This document shows, piece after piece, positions 26,779-35,542 of a stretch of 64,000 bases of DNA. The notes below the pieces were generated by a model that did not search any database, was not told where the DNA came from, and worked only from the letters and a program-made list of their open reading frames with translations. A program made the position numbers and the translations under genes. Each line of letters begins with the position of its first letter. Position 1 is the stretch's first letter. The stretch is from Paraburkholderia hiiakae (GTDB taxonomy: Bacteria; Pseudomonadota; Gammaproteobacteria; Burkholderiales; Burkholderiaceae), in assembly GCF_904848665.1 (NCBI RefSeq), contig NZ_CAJHCQ010000020.1:1-64000 (forward strand), in the 5' to 3' direction.

Positions 26779-27199
26779 CGAGGCGTCCAGAATGGGGTCG
26801 TATCCCCGGGCGCCATCCAGGCGGCCCGCAGGACGCGATATTTTAAGGGTTCCCGTGGTATGTTGCACCGCGCAACGCCGGGACGCCGACTGCGGGTACC
26901 GACCTTTGCGGCGTGCGCGACGCGCTTTGCGCAGGCCGTGACGCATACCGCAGGAGGGCCACGCAGTGGGCTTTTCGGGGAAAAATGGCCGCTGCCGAGG
27001 CACCGCCGTCGCGCGCACGCCTCACCGGCGAGCGCTCCGCACAGCAAACGAAAGGCGAAGGGGTTAAAATGCGCGTCTAGTTTTTACTCCGTCACCCCCT
27101 TGGCGGATTTTTGCATTCTTAATAATTAGACAGCCGCCGGCGATCAGGTCATTTTTACCGACTCGCTCGCCTACTGCGGCAGTCGGAGTTCGCCACCCT
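26779..27199. other. Divergent promoter region of hpnC-hpnB and ispH-hpnH
   Basis: 421 bases. It is GC-rich up to about 27060, then has an AT-rich stretch at 27065-27130 (TTAAAAT near 27064, a run of T at 27080 and TTCTTAATAATTAG near 27117) in front of ispH that probably holds its promoter. No clear operator was found. It is the likely shared control point of two hopanoid operons. Confidence 0.45.
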
Positions 27200-28144
27200 A
27201 TGCGAGTGATCCTTGCCCAACCCCGCGGCTTTTGCGCGGGGGTTGTCCGCGCTATCGAAATTGTCGATCGCGCACTGCAGAAACACGGCGCGCCGGTCTA
27301 CGTGCGCCATGAAATCGTCCACAACCGTCACGTGGTCGAAAACCTGCGCAACAAGGGCGCGCGTTTCGTGGAAGAGCTCGACGAAGTGCCGGAAGGCGCC
27401 GTGGCGATTTTCAGTGCTCACGGCGTGGCCAAGACCGTGGAACGCGCCGCCGAGGAACGCGACCTCGACGTGCTCGACGCCACCTGCCCGCTCGTCACGA
27501 AGGTTCATGTGCAGGGCCGCCAGTACGTTGCGGCGGGCCGCACGCTGATCCTGATCGGTCATGCCGGTCACCCTGAAGTGGAAGGCACGATCGGCCAGAT
27601 TCCCGGCACCGTGCTCCTCGTGCAGAGCGAAGCCGATGTTTCGAAGCTCGATCTGCCGCTCGATGCACCGCTCGCGTACGTGACGCAAACCACCCTTTCG
27701 GTGGACGACACGCGCGGGATCATCGACGCGCTGCTCGCGCGGTTCTCCGACATCGTCGGGCCGGACACGCGCGACATCTGCTACGCGACGCAGAACCGGC
27801 AGGCCGCGGTGCGCGAACTGGCTGATCAGGTGGATGTTCTGCTCGTCGTAGGCGCAACGAACAGTTCGAACTCGAATCGTCTGCGTGAAATCGGCAGCGA
27901 AACGGGGGTGCCGAGTTATCTCGTGGCCGACGGCTCGGAAGTGAAGTCCGAGTGGTTCGCCAACGTGCAAACGGTCGGCATCACGGCCGGTGCATCGGCG
28001 CCTGAAGAAATGGTTGAGAACGTGATTGACGCGCTGCGCGCGTTGGGGCCTGTCGAGGTGTCGACGATGGCGGGCCGTGAAGAAAAAGTCGAATTCAAGC
28101 TGCCGTCGAAGCTCTTGCAACCGCTCGTCGCACGCGAAGTTTAA
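27200..28144 (+). CDS. ispH: 4-hydroxy-3-methylbut-2-enyl diphosphate reductase
   Basis: A 314-aa [4Fe-4S] enzyme of the MEP pathway giving IPP and DMAPP. Cluster cysteines lie in PRGFCAGVVRA, LDATCPLVTKV and DICYATQNRQ; catalytic segments HEIVHNRHVV and TNSSNSNRL are present. It lies 12 bases before hpnH, so it is a hopanoid-linked copy. Burkholderia genomes usually carry another ispH on chromosome 1, so this is probably the second copy that raises isoprenoid supply; that part is background knowledge. Confidence 0.95.
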   Translation: MRVILAQPRGFCAGVVRAIEIVDRALQKHGAPVYVRHEIVHNRHVVENLRNKGARFVEELDEVPEGAVAIFSAHGVAKTVERAAEERDLDVLDATCPLVTKVHVQGRQYVAAGRTLILIGHAGHPEVEGTIGQIPGTVLLVQSEADVSKLDLPLDAPLAYVTQTTLSVDDTRGIIDALLARFSDIVGPDTRDICYATQNRQAAVRELADQVDVLLVVGATNSSNSNRLREIGSETGVPSYLVADGSEVKSEWFANVQTVGITAGASAPEEMVENVIDALRALGPVEVSTMAGREEKVEFKLPSKLLQPLVAREV

Positions 28145-28156
28145 GGAGGACACGCT

Positions 28157-29308
28157 TTGTCTATTCCGCTGCTACAAAAAGTCCGCGTTGGCTCGTACAT
28201 CTTTCGCCAGCATTTCAGCGGCAACAAGCGCTATCCGCTCGCGCTCATGCTCGAGCCGCTGTTCCGCTGCAATCTCGCCTGCAATGGCTGCGGCAAGATC
28301 GACTATCCGGACCCCATCCTGAATCAGCGCCTGTCGCTGCAGGAATGCCTCGAAGCCGTCGATGAGTGCGGCGCGCCGGTCGTTTCCATCGCAGGCGGCG
28401 AGCCGCTGCTGCATAAGGAAATGCCGCAGATCGTGAAGGGCATCATGGCGCGCAAGAAGTTCGTGTATCTCTGCACGAACGCGCTGCTCATGGAAAAGAA
28501 GATGGACGATTACGAGCCGAACCCGTACTTCGTCTGGTCGGTGCACCTCGACGGCGACCGCGAGGCACACGATCACTCGGTTTCGCAGGATGGCGTCTAC
28601 GACAAGGCCGTCGCGGCCATCAAGGAAGCGAAGCGCCGCGGTTTCCGCGTGAACATCAACTGCACGCTGTTCAACGACGCTCAACCCGAGCGCGTCGCAA
28701 AGTTCTTCGACACGGTCGGCGAGATCGGCGTCGATGGCATCACGGTTTCGCCGGGTTATGCCTACGAGCGCGCGCCGGACCAGCAGCACTTCCTGAACCG
28801 CGAAAAGACGAAGAACCTGTTCCGCGAGATCTTCAAGCGCGGCAACAATGGCAAGAAGTGGTCGTTCAGCCAGTCGAGCCTGTTCCTCGACTTCCTGGCG
28901 GGCAACCAGACGTACCAGTGCACGCCGTGGGGCAACCCGGCGCGCACGGTGTTCGGTTGGCAAAAGCCCTGCTATCTGGTCGGCGAAGGCTATGTGAAGA
29001 CCTTCAAGGAACTGATGGAAACCACCGACTGGGACAAGTACGGCACGGGCAAGTACGAGAAGTGCGCGGACTGCATGGTCCACTGCGGCTTCGAGGCGAC
29101 CGCCGTGATGGATACGGTGGCGCACCCGCTCAAGGCAGCGCGCGTCGCCCTTACGGGTCCGCGCACGCAAGGTGCATTCGCGAAGGATATTTCGCTGGAT
29201 GGTCAACGTCCGGCTGAGTACGTGTTCTCGCGTCACGTCGAGATCAAGCTCGACGAGATCAAGAACGCGGCCAAGACGAAGAAGCCGGTTACGGTCGCGG
29301 CTAGCTAA
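28157..29308 (+). CDS. hpnH: Adenosyl-hopene transferase HpnH (radical SAM)
   Basis: A 383-aa radical SAM enzyme that joins 5'-deoxyadenosine to diploptene, giving adenosylhopane. The CxxxCxxC cluster motif is CNLACNGC near residue 38. SAM-binding GGEP (SIAGGEPLLHKE) and a Cys-rich C-terminal SPASM-like part (CADCMVHCGFEA) follow. The start is TTG at 28157, fixed by the strong AAGGAGGA at 28143-28150. It is co-transcribed with ispH. Confidence 0.94.
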   Translation: MSIPLLQKVRVGSYIFRQHFSGNKRYPLALMLEPLFRCNLACNGCGKIDYPDPILNQRLSLQECLEAVDECGAPVVSIAGGEPLLHKEMPQIVKGIMARKKFVYLCTNALLMEKKMDDYEPNPYFVWSVHLDGDREAHDHSVSQDGVYDKAVAAIKEAKRRGFRVNINCTLFNDAQPERVAKFFDTVGEIGVDGITVSPGYAYERAPDQQHFLNREKTKNLFREIFKRGNNGKKWSFSQSSLFLDFLAGNQTYQCTPWGNPARTVFGWQKPCYLVGEGYVKTFKELMETTDWDKYGTGKYEKCADCMVHCGFEATAVMDTVAHPLKAARVALTGPRTQGAFAKDISLDGQRPAEYVFSRHVEIKLDEIKNAAKTKKPVTVAAS

Positions 29309-29343
29309 TACGCTTCGATACGCTTCTCGCGTTCAGCAAGCGA

Positions 29344-29384
29344 AAAGGGCGCAACGGTTTTGACCGTTGTGCCCTTTGTTTTTT
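29344..29384 (+). terminator. Rho-independent terminator after hpnH
   Basis: Arms AAAGGGCGCAACGG / CCGTTGTGCCCTTT (one mismatch) with a 6-base loop, then GTTTTTT. The A-rich side may also serve the opposite strand, where the convergent permease gene ends. Confidence 0.85.
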
Positions 29385-29413
29385 GCGGCGCAGATTCGCG
29401 CGCCGCGCGTCCT

Positions 29414-30925
29414 TCAATGCCCAGCCGACTGCCGCGCCATCGCGACGATATCGCTTTCCTTGATGGTGCGAATCACCTTCTCCTCCGCGCGCAGATCGAG
29501 CGAACGGCTCAGCACATAGTACGTCGCGCCTGCCACGATCAGCCCGACGAGCCACGCGAGGTCGATACCGCTCATCAGGTGAGCGAAGTAACCGACGAAG
29601 ATTTCCTTGCCCGACTCATTGTCGACAATGGCGAAGAACGGAATCATCGAAGCGAAGCCGATCAGATACGCGGCAATCCCCCGCGCCTGCCACGCGCCGT
29701 ATATGCCGTCCGGCGTGAAGAAGTGCGAGATCGCGTAACGGCCCTTGCGCACGAAGAAGTAATCGACGAGATTCACCGCGGTCCACGGCACGAGGAAGTA
29801 CAGCATCAGCACCAGGAACGTGTTGAGCAGCGCCACGCCGTTACCCTTGATCGACAGCGTGCACGCCAGCAGGATCGCGCTGATCGTCATCACCGCGCCA
29901 ATGCGGGCGCGGCGCGTGGGCTTGATCTTGCGGAACGAGTCGACGCCCGTGAGCAGCGTGAGCATCGCGCTGTACGTGTTGAGCGCGATGATCGGCAGGA
30001 AGCCCGCCACGGAAACAATGACGAGCAGGCTGCCGCAGCCAGGGAACAGCGAAGCGCCGACCTGATTGAGCGCGACGAGCGCATCGGAGGCTTTCAACTG
30101 CTGCGCGAGCCACGCGCCGAGACCGATCATCCAGGCGCCCGAGAGCGAGGCGCCGAGGAAAATCGCGGAGATCAGCTTCGCACGGCTCGTGTGCTTCGGC
30201 AGATACCGCGAGTAGTCGGAGACGTACGGCGCGTACGAGATGTTGTAGCTCGCGCCAATGGCGAACTGCGTGAGGAACGCGACCCAGTTGAAGCCGAGGT
30301 GCGCACCCGCACCCGATGCAGCGGCAGCGATGGGAGCGGCACCCTTGCCCGCGCCGAACGCGAGCGCAATCGTAACTAACGCATAGAGCGGCAGCGTCGC
30401 GATCAACGCCCACTTGAACGCCTTGTGCATGACGTCGTGCCCGTAGATCGCGAGTGCGCCGCCCGCGACTGCCGCCACGATCGCGACCACGGAAGGATTC
30501 ACGCCGAACACGTTCTTCAGGCCGTCCATGATCAGCGAGATGTTCACGACGTTGAAGCCCACGAACACGAAAAGCGTGGCAAGCAGCGCGAGCGCGACGC
30601 CGCGATAGCCGAACTGAGCGCGCGACTGGATCATCTGCGGCAGGCCCATCTCCGGGCCCTGCGAGCCGTGGAACGCCATGAAAATCGTGCCGAACATGAT
30701 GCCGAGTGCGCCGCCCAGCGTGGTCCAGCCGGCGGAAAGGCCCATGCTCGGGCCAACGAAGCCGATGGAGATGGTGAAGAAGTGGAAGTTACCGAGGAAC
30801 CAGAACGGGCCCTGGCTGCTGAGTTTCGCGTGACGCTCGCGTTCCGGAATGTAATCGATTGACCGGCTCTCGATTTCGAGACCGGCCGTCTCGGCCGCGA
30901 GGCCGGCGTTTTCGTGGGCATTCAT
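29414..30925 (-). CDS. NCS1-family permease (nucleobase/cation symporter type)
   Basis: A 503-aa inner-membrane transporter with about twelve hydrophobic segments. It resembles cytosine/allantoin/hydantoin permeases (PFWFLGNFHFFTISIGFVGPSMGLSAGW in the first helix, NISYAPYVSDYSRYLP mid-protein). The substrate is unclear. The downstream partner in the same operon order is a ureohydrolase, so the cargo may be a guanidino compound or other nitrogen source; this is inference. Confidence 0.85.
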   Translation of the reverse strand: MNAHENAGLAAETAGLEIESRSIDYIPERERHAKLSSQGPFWFLGNFHFFTISIGFVGPSMGLSAGWTTLGGALGIMFGTIFMAFHGSQGPEMGLPQMIQSRAQFGYRGVALALLATLFVFVGFNVVNISLIMDGLKNVFGVNPSVVAIVAAVAGGALAIYGHDVMHKAFKWALIATLPLYALVTIALAFGAGKGAAPIAAAASGAGAHLGFNWVAFLTQFAIGASYNISYAPYVSDYSRYLPKHTSRAKLISAIFLGASLSGAWMIGLGAWLAQQLKASDALVALNQVGASLFPGCGSLLVIVSVAGFLPIIALNTYSAMLTLLTGVDSFRKIKPTRRARIGAVMTISAILLACTLSIKGNGVALLNTFLVLMLYFLVPWTAVNLVDYFFVRKGRYAISHFFTPDGIYGAWQARGIAAYLIGFASMIPFFAIVDNESGKEIFVGYFAHLMSGIDLAWLVGLIVAGATYYVLSRSLDLRAEEKVIRTIKESDIVAMARQSAGH

Positions 30926-30977
30926 GCTGCTTGTCTCCAGATTTTCGTAGTGTTTTCGGGTGGCGGGGCGCGACCGC

Positions 30978-31931
30978 TCAGTCGCGGCGCTTCACGCCCG
31001 GCAGCACGCAAAGCAGTTCGAACGCGAGATTGGCCCCGAGCAGCGCCGTGGTGCCGAACGGGTCGTACGGCGGCGCCACTTCCACGAGATCCGCGCCGAC
31101 GATATCGAGCCCCCACGAGCCGCGGATGATCTCGAGCGCCTGCGGCACGGTCAGCCCGGCAATCTCCGGCGTGCCAGTGCCCGGCGCATAGGCGGGATCG
31201 ATGCCGTCGATGTCGAAGCTCACGTAGACCGGTCCGCCCTGCACACGCGCGCGCACCTCTTCCATCAGCGGCGCCAGCGAACGGTTCCAGCATTCCTCGG
31301 CCTGCACGACCTTGAAGCCTTGCTGGCGGCACCAGTCGAAGTCCTCGGCCTCGTAGCCGGTGCCGCGCAAACCGATCTGCACGACGCGATCGCAGTCGAG
31401 CAGCCCTTCTTCCACGGCGCGGCGAAACGGCGTGCCATGCGCGATCTTTTCGCCGAACATCGTGTCGTTGACGTCGGCGTGCGCGTCCACATGGATGAGG
31501 CCCACGCGGCCATGCTTGCGATGGATCGCGCGCAGGATCGGCAGCGTGATCGTGTGATCGCCGCCGAGCGAGATCGGGCGGCAGTCATGTTCGAGGATCG
31601 CGTCGTAGGCGGCTTCGATGCGTGTGATCGAATCGGCGAGATTGTAGGGATTCGTCGCGACGTCGCCAATGTCGGCCACGCGCAGCGAATCGAACGGCGC
31701 CGCGCGCGTCGCCATGTTGTACGGGCGCAGCAGCACGGACTCCGAGCGAACCTGACGCGGGCCGAAGCGCGCACCGGTGCGGTTCGAGGTGCCGAGATCG
31801 AACGGCACGCCTACGAAACAGGCATCGAGGCCCGATGCGTTCTCGACCTGCGGCAGACGCATCATCGTCGCGATCCCGCCGCAGCGGGGCATGGCATTGC
31901 CGCTGAGCGGCTGGAAGTATTGATCAGACAT
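30978..31931 (-). CDS. speB: Agmatinase-family ureohydrolase (guanidinobutyrase-like)
   Basis: A 317-aa binuclear Mn enzyme. Metal ligands are visible in SLGGDHTIT, HVDAHADVND and SFDIDGIDPAYAPGTGTPE. Members cleave agmatine, guanidinobutyrate or guanidinopropionate to urea plus amine. The N-terminal QYFQPLSGNAMPRCGGIATMMRLP resembles guanidinobutyrase and guanidinopropionase, so GbuA is a serious alternative to SpeB. It is divergent from a LysR gene and upstream of an NCS1 permease, a catabolic arrangement. Confidence 0.85.
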   Translation of the reverse strand: MSDQYFQPLSGNAMPRCGGIATMMRLPQVENASGLDACFVGVPFDLGTSNRTGARFGPRQVRSESVLLRPYNMATRAAPFDSLRVADIGDVATNPYNLADSITRIEAAYDAILEHDCRPISLGGDHTITLPILRAIHRKHGRVGLIHVDAHADVNDTMFGEKIAHGTPFRRAVEEGLLDCDRVVQIGLRGTGYEAEDFDWCRQQGFKVVQAEECWNRSLAPLMEEVRARVQGGPVYVSFDIDGIDPAYAPGTGTPEIAGLTVPQALEIIRGSWGLDIVGADLVEVAPPYDPFGTTALLGANLAFELLCVLPGVKRRD

Positions 31932-32037
31932 TACGACGCTCCACTTTCATTTACCGTGCCGTATCATTCGAAACGGCCATAGCCGCAGTTGTAAGCGCGC
32001 ATCAATGAAAGATGAATAACGATCCCGTCGTTGTTCA

Positions 32038-32057
32038 CATAGATTACGATCTATGTA
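32038..32057. promoter_or_regulatory. Perfect palindrome ACATAGAT-TACG-ATCTATGT, likely LysR-type operator
   Basis: Eight-base arms around a 4-base centre in the 149-base region between the ureohydrolase (minus) and lysR (plus), 23 bases before the lysR start. The arms contain the T-N11-A spacing expected of LysR-type binding sites. It is a good candidate for autoregulation and control of the divergent ureohydrolase operon. Confidence 0.6.
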
Positions 32058-32080
32058 TCGATGTTTTCCCCGGAGAATCC

Positions 32081-33001
32081 ATGCTCGGCAGCCTGACCGA
32101 TCTCGATCTGCGCCTGCTGCGCGTCTTCGTCGCCGTGGCGGACGCCGGCGGTGTCAGCATTGCGCAGACCACGCTGAACGTGAGCCAGCCCACCATCAGC
32201 GCCCAACTTTCGACGCTCGAGACCCGGCTCGGCTACCGGCTCTGCGAGCGTGGGCGCAGCGGCTTCAGGCTGACGGAAAAAGGGGAGCGCCTTTACGAAC
32301 TGGCGATCACGCTGCTCGCCGCAGCGGAGGATTTCACGCTCAAGGCGCGGCACCTGGACCGCAAGCTCGTGGGGACATTGAGCATCGGCTTGATCGGCCA
32401 TACGCCGACCAGCCAGAACGCGCGCATCAGCGAGGCGATCGCTTCGTTCCGGCAACGTGACGAAGCGGTGCGTTTCTCGATTTCGGTGAAGTCGCCGGGT
32501 GAACTAGAGGAGCAGTTGCTCAATGGCGAGACGCAGATTGCGGTCGGCTATTTCTGGCACCGCGTGCCGACGCTCGAATACACGCCGCTTTTCATCGAGC
32601 GGCAGATCGCGTATTGCGGACGCGGGCATCCGCTGTTCGAACGCGCGGGACAGCTCGATCCGCTAGCGGCCGCGGAATTCGAATGGGTTTGGCGCACGTA
32701 TCCCACGCCCGAGGCCCAGCACTCGACGAGACAAAGCAAGGTCACCGCCCAGGCCGACAACATGGAGGCCGTTTCGCTGCTGATTCTCTCCGGCCACCAT
32801 CTCGGCTACCTGCCTCAGCAGTTTGCGGCGCCGCATGTGCGGCGTGGCCTGCTCGCCGCGCTCAATCCGAAGCAGCTCAGCTACGAGGTCACGTTTCATG
32901 TGGTTACGCAAAAGCGCAATCGGCATAGCCCGATCGTGCGTGCGTTTTTAGAGGACTTGAAGAACGCGCATTTGCACGAGGCAGAGGACGATGCGCACTG
33001 A
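32081..33001 (+). CDS. LysR-family transcriptional regulator
   Basis: 306 aa. N-terminal winged HTH (AGGVSIAQTTLNVSQPTISAQLSTLETRLG), then a substrate-binding-like effector domain from about residue 90. The ATG at 32081 gives the usual spacing to the HTH; an earlier in-frame ATG would put the palindromic operator inside the coding region. Divergent placement suggests it controls the ureohydrolase-permease operon, with a guanidino acid as possible inducer. Confidence 0.9.
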   Translation: MLGSLTDLDLRLLRVFVAVADAGGVSIAQTTLNVSQPTISAQLSTLETRLGYRLCERGRSGFRLTEKGERLYELAITLLAAAEDFTLKARHLDRKLVGTLSIGLIGHTPTSQNARISEAIASFRQRDEAVRFSISVKSPGELEEQLLNGETQIAVGYFWHRVPTLEYTPLFIERQIAYCGRGHPLFERAGQLDPLAAAEFEWVWRTYPTPEAQHSTRQSKVTAQADNMEAVSLLILSGHHLGYLPQQFAAPHVRRGLLAALNPKQLSYEVTFHVVTQKRNRHSPIVRAFLEDLKNAHLHEAEDDAH

Positions 33002-33005
33002 AATC

Positions 33006-33033
33006 GGCGCGACAGACTCAACACCGTCGCGCC
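33006..33033. terminator. Weak stem-loop between convergent genes
   Basis: Arms GGCGCGAC / GTCGCGCC with a 12-base loop, between the lysR stop and the convergent beta-propeller gene. Neither side has a long U tract, so termination would be weak or Rho-assisted. Confidence 0.45.
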
Positions 33034-33052
33034 CTTCATGCGTCACTTCAGG

Positions 33053-35017
33053 CTAAAACGGCGATACCGTTGCCGCCGCCGCGCTTGCGCTCGCCACCGC
33101 TGGCGTCCATCGATACACCACGGCGCTCGCGGCGTTGTAGTTGTCCTTCGTCACGACATACTCGCCAGTCGAGCGCAGATACGCGCGCAGGCCATACATC
33201 GAATCCACATCGTTGCCCACGTACACCGTATTCGGATTGCTATCGATGAGCGTCGCGTCGATCGCGCCCGTGGTGAGGTTGAAGGCATCGATGTTGGGCA
33301 CAGTGTGCACGTAACCCACGAAGAGATAGTTACCGGCGGCGGCAATGGACTTGGGATTCGCGCTCGTGAGCGTAATCACCGGATTCGGAGCGCTCGTATT
33401 GCCAGCGAGCCAGCCGTGATACACCTCGACGCGCGTGCCGACCGCAGTCCAATCAGTCATGCTGGCGTCCTCTCCCGTGAGTATCATCGTGTCGCTTTCG
33501 GGCAGGTAGACGATGCGCGTGAGCCGCGAGATCGTGGCGGGAATCGGCGTCGTGAGCGCGGCGCCCCAGAGCGGCTTGCCAGTCGAGTCGAAGCCGGTCA
33601 GCGGGTAGTGGGAAATGACGTTGGTCTTGTCGAGGCCCACCCAGAGGCCGCCCCGGCTGTCGAGGCAAAAGCCGTTTCGCACCGGGGCCGCCGTATTGAA
33701 CGCCGACCCCGGCAGCGTGTAATCGGGAATGGCGATATAGCCACTCGCCGCGTTGAAGTGGAAGAAGTAGAACGTATCGGGGTTCTGACCGGCGGCCACG
33801 AGAATGCGCTGCCCACCCACGCTCGCCACTTGCGCGAAATGCTCGCCGCGCGCGGTGTCCGCGAGATTGATGCGCGGATCGGATGGATACGTGAACGGAT
33901 CGATGGTGTTGGCGACGAAGGTGCCGCCGGCCGTGCCCGAATACAGGTTCATGCCGCCGTAGAACATCGCGCCATCGGTGCCCGGATCCGGCGCCGCGTT
34001 GCCTTCGAAGTTGAGCGACTGAAGCTTCCAGCGCAGCGTGCCGGTGCCATCGTAAGCCTGCAGATCGGTGCCGCCGTTGCGGCCGAGGTCCCACGAGCCG
34101 CCCCACGGATTGTTCAGCACGTACAGCGTGCCCGCGGCATCCTTGCCGATACCGGCCACGCGTGTAAAGCGCTTGTCGCCCACCTGCCCCTTGATGCCCG
34201 CCGTCGTGTCGAGATAACCGCCCTGAATGCCGAACGTGCCCGTTTGAGAGGGCGTGCCCGTTACGGTGAAGTTCTTGATGTTCATGTCGGGCCCCGAGTC
34301 GCCGATCATCAACTGTGAGGTCTGCGAATCGAAGTACAGCGACGATGGCCGCGCAGTGGACGCCAACTGGATCGTGTTCAAGAGTTGGCCACCGGCACTG
34401 AATTCGAGCACGGCGCTCGCGCTTTTTTGCGCGACCCAGAGATTGCCGCTCGCGTCGAGCGTCAGCGCGCCTGGGCCCGTCACGCTGATGTCGCGCTGCC
34501 AGACGCCGTCCGTGGTGTACACGCGCACGCGGTTGCCGGGGAAATCGCTTGCATAGAGCAGTGAGCCGGAGGTCGCGAGTCCGGTGATGACATCGGCGAG
34601 CTTTTCGGTCGTATCGGCGCTCACGGCGATGAGCAGGTCGCGCGCGCCGCTCGCGCGGTTGTACCGCCCGACGTTGCCGCTGCCATACGTCGTGTTGTAC
34701 TGCATCGCGACGAACAGTGAGGTCGCGTTGCCCGTGATCGCGCCGCCCTGGAAGTCGCCGTGCCCACCGATCGAACCGAGGCTCTGGCCGTTCTGGTAGA
34801 TCGCCACGCCGCCTTCGTTTTCATCCCACATCGACGACGTATAGATCACGCCTTCGGGCGCGACCCACATCGAGCGGGCCACGTTGCCCACGTGCGTCGC
34901 GCTGGTGCCGTAGGTGTTCGCGATCCAGTCGGTGGAGTATTGCGCTTCGCAAACAGGCGTAACCGTTGCGGTGAGGGCGGCCGCGAGCATTGCTGCGCCA
35001 ATTCGATGCAAGATCAT
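33053..35017 (-). CDS. Secreted beta-propeller-like protein, function unknown
   Basis: A 654-aa exported protein. Signal peptide near residues 1-25 (LTATVTPVCEA). The mature part is rich in Gly, Asp, Tyr and Trp with repeating short strands such as GPGALTLDASGNLWVAQKSAS, GIGKDAAGTLYVLNNP and GFCLDSRGGLWVGLDKTN, the NHL/SMP-30 style of propeller blades. No anchor or catalytic motif is visible. It is monocistronic with about 290 bases of upstream sequence. The role could be binding of carbohydrate or protein at the surface. Confidence 0.65.
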   Translation of the reverse strand: MILHRIGAAMLAAALTATVTPVCEAQYSTDWIANTYGTSATHVGNVARSMWVAPEGVIYTSSMWDENEGGVAIYQNGQSLGSIGGHGDFQGGAITGNATSLFVAMQYNTTYGSGNVGRYNRASGARDLLIAVSADTTEKLADVITGLATSGSLLYASDFPGNRVRVYTTDGVWQRDISVTGPGALTLDASGNLWVAQKSASAVLEFSAGGQLLNTIQLASTARPSSLYFDSQTSQLMIGDSGPDMNIKNFTVTGTPSQTGTFGIQGGYLDTTAGIKGQVGDKRFTRVAGIGKDAAGTLYVLNNPWGGSWDLGRNGGTDLQAYDGTGTLRWKLQSLNFEGNAAPDPGTDGAMFYGGMNLYSGTAGGTFVANTIDPFTYPSDPRINLADTARGEHFAQVASVGGQRILVAAGQNPDTFYFFHFNAASGYIAIPDYTLPGSAFNTAAPVRNGFCLDSRGGLWVGLDKTNVISHYPLTGFDSTGKPLWGAALTTPIPATISRLTRIVYLPESDTMILTGEDASMTDWTAVGTRVEVYHGWLAGNTSAPNPVITLTSANPKSIAAAGNYLFVGYVHTVPNIDAFNLTTGAIDATLIDSNPNTVYVGNDVDSMYGLRAYLRSTGEYVVTKDNYNAASAVVYRWTPAVASASAAAATVSPF

Positions 35018-35241
35018 GAAAGATTTTTTGATTCGTACACCTTACGGTGCAGGTGTTGAAGGTGCAATGTTGCCACCACGGCAAACACGCAGTCCGATTC
35101 CTGACGATTCGAATCCGTGCGCGCCGCACGTGCGGCGTCGTGCGTCGAATTGGTGTGGAGCTTCGTCAAAGTTAACGGCAGCCGCACTGCGAGAATTGAG
35201 CGCTTTTTGATAGCGCCCCGAACCGGGCCAATTACAGGCGT

Positions 35242-35276
35242 AAAAAAAGGCGCGACGGCCTTCGCCGTCGCGCCTT
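35242..35276 (-). terminator. Rho-independent terminator of the cstA-ybdD operon
   Basis: Arms AAGGCGCGACGGC / GCCGTCGCGCCTT around tetraloop CTTC; on the minus strand it is followed by a T7 run (A7 at 35242-35248 on the plus strand). It lies 29 bases downstream of the ybdD-like stop. Confidence 0.88.
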
Positions 35277-35304
35277 GCCTTGAACGTATCCGCTCAGTCG
35301 GGCG

Positions 35305-35511
35305 TTAGCAGCACTTCCCCGCGCCCGATCCATATCGGGCGTTTTGCCGCTCGCGGAAGAACGCCTCATAGGTCATCACCGGGCGGTCGGGATGCGTCGC
35401 ACGCATATGCGCGACGTAGCCCTCATAGTCAGGCAGACCGACCATCAACCGCATGGCCTGGCCGAGATAGCGCCCAGCCGTTTGTACGTTGTCGCGAAGT
35501 CCCGAGAACAT
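35305..35511 (-). CDS. ybdD: YbdD/YjiX family small protein
   Basis: A 68-aa protein matching the YbdD/YjiX family that accompanies CstA/BtsT transporters: the GRYLGQAMRLMVGLPDYEGYVAHMRATHPDRPVMTYEAFFRERQNARYG segment (given here only to residue 62) is typical. It ends in a Cys pair (KCC). It follows cstA by 31 bases and probably acts as a small accessory subunit of the transporter. Confidence 0.88.
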   Translation of the reverse strand: MFSGLRDNVQTAGRYLGQAMRLMVGLPDYEGYVAHMRATHPDRPVMTYEAFFRERQNARYGSGAGKCC

Positions 35512-35542
35512 GGTGTGCTCCGTTCAGTAGCGTAGCGTCGAT

